Origin: Brevibacillus panacihumi W25
GTDB lineage: Bacteria > Bacillota > Bacilli > Brevibacillales > Brevibacillaceae
Assembly (NCBI RefSeq): GCF_000503775.1
Contig: NZ_KI629782.1
Coordinates: 124,001-188,000 of the forward strand
Direction: 5' to 3'
DNA length: 64,000 nucleotides
Made by a program: the position numbers and the translations under genes. Within the stretch, counting starts at the first letter, position 1; each line of letters begins with the position of its first letter. Below, one piece after another: positions 59,620 through 64,000 of the stretch. The notes beneath the pieces are model-generated. The model did no database searches. It was given only the letters and a program-made list of their open reading frames with translations, and had not been told where the DNA came from.

Positions 59620-60714
59620 TTAGCTATGTTTAGCCTGGAATTGTACCATAAACTGGCTGAGTGCTTTGCAAGCCTCATAAGGAACTGCGTTGTAGGCAGA
59701 TGCCCGGCAACCTCCGACAGAACGGTGTCCGTTGAGCCCGACAAAGCCTTCTTTTTTCGCTTCTGCGAGGAATTGCTTCTCCAGCGCTTCATCTTTGACA
59801 CGGAACGTGATATTCATCAGAGAGCGGCTTTCCGGTTCTGCGTGACCATAGTAGAACCCGTTGCTTGCATCGATCGCATCATAGATCAGCTTCGCTTTTT
59901 CTTCATTGCGCTTGGTCAGCTCAGCCAAACCGCCTGTCTCCTGTACCCAGTTCAGCACTTCTCCCAGCAAGTAGATGCCGAAGGTCGGAGGCGTGTTGTA
60001 CAGGGAGTTGTTTTTGGCGTAGATGCCGTATTGGAGCATCGTCGGAATGTTGGTGTTGGCCTTTTCCAACAAGTCTTTGCGCAGTATCACCACGGTGACA
60101 CCGGATGGACCGAGGTTTTTCTGTGCCCCAGCGTAGATCATCGCAAACTGGTTCACATCAATCGGTTTGCTGAGAATATCGCTGGACATGTCTGCGATCA
60201 GTGGAACGCTGCCTGTATCCGGGAACTCTCTCCATTGCGTACCAAAAATCGTGTTGTTGGATGTCAAATGAACGTAAGCATCGGATTCCTGGAACTTGAT
60301 GTCTTCCAGTTTGGGAATGTAGCGGTAGTTGCTGTCTTTGGAGCTTGCAGCATGATACGGCTCCCCAAAGAGTTTCGCCTCGCCAAAAGCCTTCTCCGAC
60401 CAAGCTCCTGTCATGATATAAGCAGCCGTTTTGCCCGGTTGCAAGAAATTCATCGGCACCATGGAGAACTGCATGCTGCCTCCGCCTTGCACGAACAAAA
60501 CCTCATAGTCATCAGAGATGGACAGCAAATCTTTCAATCGTGCGATCGCCTGATTGTGAACCTCTTCATACACGTCGCCGCGATGGCTTAATTCCATGAC
60601 AGACATGCCGGTTCCCCGGAAGTCCAAAAGCTCTTGTTGCGCTTTCTCCAGCACGGCCAAAGGCAGCGCAGAAGGTCCAGCATTGAAATTGTAGGCACGG
60701 TTTCCCTGATTCAC
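59620..60714 (-). CDS. serC: Phosphoserine aminotransferase
   Basis: 364 residues from the GTG at 60714 (AGGAG eight bases upstream). PLP enzyme converting 3-phosphohydroxypyruvate and glutamate to phosphoserine, also used in pyridoxal phosphate synthesis. 'NFNAGPSALPLAVLEKAQQELLDFRGTGMSVMELSHRG' N-terminus, PLP lysine in 'MIYAGAQKNLGPSGVTVVIL' (about 195), and 'GLNGHRSVGGCRASAYNAVP' near the end. Single gene with its own terminator; serA and serB are not here. Confidence 0.96.
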   Translation of the reverse strand: MNQGNRAYNFNAGPSALPLAVLEKAQQELLDFRGTGMSVMELSHRGDVYEEVHNQAIARLKDLLSISDDYEVLFVQGGGSMQFSMVPMNFLQPGKTAAYIMTGAWSEKAFGEAKLFGEPYHAASSKDSNYRYIPKLEDIKFQESDAYVHLTSNNTIFGTQWREFPDTGSVPLIADMSSDILSKPIDVNQFAMIYAGAQKNLGPSGVTVVILRKDLLEKANTNIPTMLQYGIYAKNNSLYNTPPTFGIYLLGEVLNWVQETGGLAELTKRNEEKAKLIYDAIDASNGFYYGHAEPESRSLMNITFRVKDEALEKQFLAEAKKEGFVGLNGHRSVGGCRASAYNAVPYEACKALSQFMVQFQAKHS

Positions 60715-60849
60715 CGCTCTCACTCCTCAAATATCTCTTTTTACGATCAATGAAAAATGCATGTACTCCAGCACCTTTCTATTGTACCTAGAAATCCGGA
60801 TATTTGCAGTAGAAGAAAGTGAAAAAATGAAAATCTTTTGCCAAAAAAG

Positions 60850-60881
60850 GAACGAGAGCGATTTTTTTACCGCTCCCGTTC
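60850..60881 (-). terminator. Terminator after the acetamidase gene
   Basis: GAACG-GAGCG pairs with CGCTC-CGTTC (one mismatch), followed on the minus strand by CCTTTTTTGG. Confidence 0.7.
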
Positions 60882-60902
60882 GTATTATCGCTAAATTCCT
60901 GT

Positions 60903-62207
60903 TCAGGCATACTGCTCCGCAACCAGATCAAGAATTCCGATCTTCTCCAGCAAATGCGTGGGGGCAAGAAACGTAACCGTCACCACGCCTGGATGCCGAC
61001 CAATTTGGATCGAGCCTGTAATCGTCGCCCGGTTCAAGACTTCGGGGACCGTCAGCCCAAGCACCTGTGCAGCACGAGACAATCCATTCTCGGTCGCTTC
61101 GTTCAAATTGGCACCCGTCCCGATAAAAGAAACGGGCAGCGAATCTTCGATGGCATCCAGCTTCCAGCCTTTCGCGTACTCCAGGACTTTGGCTTTTTCC
61201 TCGGGAGCAAACGGTTTCGCCAGATAAGGCAAATCCTCCTCTACGGGCAACAGAATCGGGCCATCCAGCTTCAGGCCGTGAATGACGTGCACCTGCAAGG
61301 TCACAATGCCTGCCACGTCTGTAGTGTGTCCCGCAATCTCTCCATCTCCCTGCATGGCGTGCATGTCTCCGAGATAGACTCCGCCTCCCGGTACCTTCAC
61401 CGGACAGATCAAGATGGCATCCTGTCTGACGCGGTTAATATCCATATGTCCATCCGTCTTGTGGGTCGTCAATTCCTCTTTGGTCAATGCGTATTCATGC
61501 GGAGCATCGATCAAGAAGGACCCAAAATCCCCGGCATTATGCGAATCGGGCATCGCTTTGGAAGGGGTGGTGCCCAACTGGCCCAGGAACGGACGGACAC
61601 GGGCTACGACTCCTACCAGATCATGAGGAGCAAAAGCAACGATTGGATTTTGTATCGATGCTTCTGGGGTATTCATATAATAACGGCCGTTTTCTGCAAT
61701 TTTTTCTGCCGCTTCTTTGGGCAATGTCACGCCAAATTCTTTCTTGTCGTTAAAAGCGATGGTATAGCCATTGGAAAACGTGAATGGTGTCGTGTCTGCT
61801 CCGCATTCAGAGCAGCGTATCGATTCTGGTCCGATGCCGTCGATTCTGGTCTCGGGGTAAAGCTTCCCGCAGCCCGGACATTTTGCAGCGACGAAAGGAT
61901 CTCCCAAGAACCTGCCTTCCATGGTTCGCTCATTTCCAGAGGCGGTCACCATAGAAGTCACTTCGATGGATTTGATCCGAATCGCAATCGCATCCCCGAC
62001 ATTGGCACCTTCCACGTAGACTGGCTGCGTTACTTCATGGCCGCCACGCAGCGCTGGCGTAATCATCGGGCCCCAGCACCCTGGTGCCGTATTGGCGACG
62101 ATGTACCCGCCATCACGGACGGGACCTAGCATGGGCTGGGCTGGATCAAGAATGCCATTGATAAAGCTGTTCACATATACCGTTTGCTGGGCAACTGTCT
62201 TTTTCAT
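60903..62207 (-). CDS. Acetamidase/formamidase family protein
   Basis: 434 residues from the ATG at 62207 (AGGAG eight bases upstream; another ATG at 62213 is too close to it). FmdA/AmdA family enzymes release ammonia from formamide, acetamide or similar amides. 'GPVRDGGYIVANTAPGCWGPMITPALRGGHEVTQPV' (about 30-65), 'PGGGVYLGDMHAMQGDGEIAGHTTDVAG' (about 275-300), 'ATENGLSRAAQVLGLT'. An inserted zinc-ribbon-like segment 'CPGCGKLYPE...CSECGADT' (about 110-140) is unusual. Single gene with its own terminator. Confidence 0.88.
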   Translation of the reverse strand: MKKTVAQQTVYVNSFINGILDPAQPMLGPVRDGGYIVANTAPGCWGPMITPALRGGHEVTQPVYVEGANVGDAIAIRIKSIEVTSMVTASGNERTMEGRFLGDPFVAAKCPGCGKLYPETRIDGIGPESIRCSECGADTTPFTFSNGYTIAFNDKKEFGVTLPKEAAEKIAENGRYYMNTPEASIQNPIVAFAPHDLVGVVARVRPFLGQLGTTPSKAMPDSHNAGDFGSFLIDAPHEYALTKEELTTHKTDGHMDINRVRQDAILICPVKVPGGGVYLGDMHAMQGDGEIAGHTTDVAGIVTLQVHVIHGLKLDGPILLPVEEDLPYLAKPFAPEEKAKVLEYAKGWKLDAIEDSLPVSFIGTGANLNEATENGLSRAAQVLGLTVPEVLNRATITGSIQIGRHPGVVTVTFLAPTHLLEKIGILDLVAEQYA

Positions 62208-62303
62208 AGCCATCGCTCCTTAATTACGGTGAAATGCTTACAGCTCTATTATAGCGCTGATTTTACCAGATAGAATGATAGGGATGCTGGGAATGTGCAA
62301 TCG

Positions 62304-63044
62304 TTACTCCAAACGGAAACCTTGCCCCTGCACAAACTCCTTCATATGTACTCTGCGAGGCTTGTTCACGTAGTGGGCCATTTGCTTGGTCCAGCCGTCG
62401 GTTTGTTTGCCTTTGGTGCGGCGTTCGTAATAAGCAGCGGAAATTTCCTCGTACTCCTGCAAAGCTTCACGTATTCCGTCTGTATCATACTGCTCTTCAT
62501 GGACGTATGCGCGCATCGGGAGGCGCGGCTTTTGCTCGATATCCTGCGCCGGATAGCCCAAGCACATGCCCATGATCGGGTACGTCAAAGGCGGCAGCCC
62601 CAGTAGCTCAGCGACCTCCCTCGGATTGTTGCGGATTCCCCCGATCATGACCCCGCCCAGACCGTAGGAACGGGCCGCGAGCAAGACATTCTCCGCTGCC
62701 AACGCCGTATCCACCGCCGCTACGAGAAAGCTTTCGACGCCTTCCGCAGCGATCGTTTCCCCATTCATCTCGCAGGCCTGCTGCAGCTTGTAGAAATCGG
62801 CGCAAAAAACGAGAAATACCGGACATTCCTCTACCCACTGCTGGCCGCCCGTCAGAACGGCTAATTGCTGTTTTTTCTCACTTGAGCGGACGACGATGAC
62901 GCTGTAGGCTTGGACATTATGGGAAGACGGAGCCCATTGCCCGCAGGTCAGGATGTCGGTGAGAATTTCTCCGTCGATCGGCTCCTCCGTATATTTGCGA
63001 ATGGATCGATGTGATTGAATCAAGCGGGTTACTTCTGTCGACAT
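62304..63044 (-). CDS. Flavin nitroreductase (NfsA/NfrA-like)
   Basis: 246 residues, the length of NfsA/FRP-type NADPH-dependent FMN reductases. 'LIQSHRSIRKYTEEPIDGEILTDILTCGQWAPSSHNVQAYSVIVV' binds FMN, 'DTALAAENVLLAARSYGLGGVMIGGIRNNPREVAELLGLPPLTYPIMGMCLGYP' is the family core, and 'KPRLPMRAYVHEEQY' the C-terminal signature. Reduces nitroaromatics, quinones or free flavin. ATG at 63044 with AAGGAGG. Confidence 0.92.
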   Translation of the reverse strand: MSTEVTRLIQSHRSIRKYTEEPIDGEILTDILTCGQWAPSSHNVQAYSVIVVRSSEKKQQLAVLTGGQQWVEECPVFLVFCADFYKLQQACEMNGETIAAEGVESFLVAAVDTALAAENVLLAARSYGLGGVMIGGIRNNPREVAELLGLPPLTYPIMGMCLGYPAQDIEQKPRLPMRAYVHEEQYDTDGIREALQEYEEISAAYYERRTKGKQTDGWTKQMAHYVNKPRRVHMKEFVQGQGFRLE

Positions 63045-63058
63045 GATTGCCTCCTTAT

Positions 63059-63766
63059 TCAGGGATGATATGGTTTTCTACCTATCATAACCGAATAAGG
63101 CGTTTGCGGAACACAAATCTCTTGATCTTTTTCACCGAGAATCGTGATGCGAACAGGTGATGCCGTTGCCTCGCGCTGTGTTCCAAACCAAATCCGGCCT
63201 TCCTGGACGAAAATGAACAAGCCTTCCTGATCACCAACTGGAGCAAATGTTTGCGTCGGCGGCCTCCAGGGAACGACACCAAGCTCTTTCTGCACGAAGG
63301 AAAGCATGTTCGGGACATCGGCTACGGGCAAGCCGATTTCATCGATCCCGAGCACCTGTCCGATGTGAAAGGCGTCTTGCTGTTGGTTCTGTAGATCATG
63401 GCGGGCGATCATCTCTACAATGTTTTGATCCGGGTCCAGGAAATAGAAGGAATGAGCGTTCCAGTGAGGAAAATGAACTTCTGATGATACAGTGCCATCT
63501 TCTTCTGGAAACAAGACCAGAGGGACTCTGCTCTCCATCCACGCTCTTGCCTCCTCGTATTTATTTTCCGGAATCGAGAAGGCGAAGTGGTAAAAAGGGG
63601 CAACGCTGTCCGGCTCCATTCGAGTAAAACGAACACTCGTACGGCCTGCTTGAAACGCAAAATGATCATCCGATTGCTCCGTCTGAAGAAAACCCAGAAG
63701 CTCCGTGTAAAAATGCTTCATTTCGTCCATTCGATTGGCTTGAAAATCAACTCCGATGAACTTCAT
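63059..63766 (-). CDS. VOC family (glyoxalase/dioxygenase fold) protein with two modules
   Basis: 235 residues with two vicinal-oxygen-chelate modules. The first (about 1-120) has 'MDEMKHFYTELLGFLQTEQSDDHFAFQAG', 'FYHFAFSIPENKYEEARAWMESRVPL' and 'AHSFYFLDPDQNIVEMIARH', with metal-site candidates His and Glu; the second (about 135-235) is more divergent ('IGLPVADVPNMLSFVQKELGVVPW'). Substrate unknown. ATG at 63766 with GGGAGGGG. Fourteen bases separate it from the nitroreductase gene, so the two are probably cotranscribed. Confidence 0.88.
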   Translation of the reverse strand: MKFIGVDFQANRMDEMKHFYTELLGFLQTEQSDDHFAFQAGRTSVRFTRMEPDSVAPFYHFAFSIPENKYEEARAWMESRVPLVLFPEEDGTVSSEVHFPHWNAHSFYFLDPDQNIVEMIARHDLQNQQQDAFHIGQVLGIDEIGLPVADVPNMLSFVQKELGVVPWRPPTQTFAPVGDQEGLFIFVQEGRIWFGTQREATASPVRITILGEKDQEICVPQTPYSVMIGRKPYHP

Positions 63767-63865
63767 TCCGATCCCCTCCCTTTTCTTTTAACGTTACCTG
63801 ATTATTCATACTTTGTAAATGATTAAGTTTATTAAATTGCTCAAGCAGTGCCTGCAATAAAAAAG

Positions 63866-63885
63866 GCCACTCGTTTACGAGTGGC
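63866..63885 (-). terminator. Terminator after the cut gene at the right edge
   Basis: GCCACTCG pairs perfectly with CGAGTGGC around TTTA, followed on the minus strand by CCTTTTTTATT. Confidence 0.85.
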
Positions 63886-63899
63886 TGCTGCACGATGTC

Positions 63900-64000
63900 C
63901 TAATGCTTTTGATTTTTCGCTTGATTCCATTGCTTGATCTGTTCAATCATGCCCCTGATTTGATCGCGCGCTTCGGCATGCTCGGGTTCGCTCGCCCAAT
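63900..64000 (-). CDS. C-terminal end of an unidentified protein (5' part outside the window)
   Basis: The last 32 codons read WASEPEHAEARDQIRG then MIEQIKQWNQAKNQKH and stop with TAG at 63900. The tail is helical and charged, and is followed by a strong terminator, so the frame is real. Too little is present to name the protein. Confidence 0.6.
   Translation of the reverse strand, partial: WASEPEHAEARDQIRGMIEQIKQWNQAKNQKH

Noticed and set aside
60954-62129. A 391-codon plus-strand frame opposite the acetamidase gene
   Set aside because: Antisense shadow of a conserved gene, without ribosome site or recognisable protein sequence.
1-64000. CRISPR arrays, tRNA or rRNA genes, transposases, integrases and prophage genes
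   Set aside because: Scanned for regularly spaced repeats and for protein signatures; none seen.

Overview
The window reads as chromosome from a Gram-positive, spore-former-type member of the Bacillales. Brevibacillus or a related Paenibacillaceae genus is my best guess, from protein flavour, strong AGGAGG ribosome sites, frequent TTG/GTG starts and roughly 50% GC. The genus is an inference. I see no rRNA, tRNA, CRISPR array, transposase or phage genes. Both edge genes are cut.

Layout. 1-4.0 kb: ornithine-cyclodeaminase-like, M19 dipeptidase and peptide-binding lipoprotein genes, divergent from a regulator with a GGDEF-like core. 4.0-10.1 kb: CNNM/CorC protein, SelO, then methionine gamma-lyase behind a sigma-54-type promoter, followed by a TyrR-like sigma-54 activator. 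10.1-17.2 kb: a 2-oxoacid dehydrogenase operon (E1a-E1b-E2-E3) divergent from an Lrp regulator, and an alpha/beta hydrolase with a LexA-like box. 17.2-23.8 kb: RpiR regulator, CapA, class C serine hydrolase, MFS carrier and acyl-CoA ligase. 23.9-25.0 kb: an AT-rich EamA exporter with a 17-codon leader peptide and competing stems that can hide its ribosome site. 25.1-31.5 kb: an amidinotransferase-family hydrolase, polar amino acid ABC importer and two amidohydrolases.

31.7-39.1 kb: an RNA-repair island, hen1-pnkp-rtcB, divergent from two overlapping WYL genes. pnkp carries one in-frame TAA inside its ligase domain. 39.1-44.4 kb: long UbiD decarboxylase, AlkD- and AlkA-type DNA repair proteins, and a TetR/MFS efflux pair. 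44.4-46.8 kb: an RCC1-repeat remnant and an ECF sigma/anti-sigma pair. 46.9-54.8 kb: D-2-hydroxyacid dehydrogenase, flavin oxidoreductase, and a branched-chain-type ABC operon whose two ATPases are fused. That operon is flanked by two DUF3870 genes and preceded by a terminator-like hairpin that only makes sense as an attenuator. 54.9-59.5 kb: an ornithine-cyclodeaminase/tyramine-oxidase-B-like gene and a glutamate-symporter-family gene behind a near-perfect sigma-54 promoter, with a second sigma-54 activator upstream. 59.6-64 kb: SerC, acetamidase/formamidase, nitroreductase, VOC protein and a cut gene.

Overall the window is rich in nitrogen and amino acid scavenging genes under local control: sigma-54 activators, Lrp, RpiR, leader RNAs and a possible CcpA site. 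The RNA-repair island and the two leader-RNA elements deserve the closest look.
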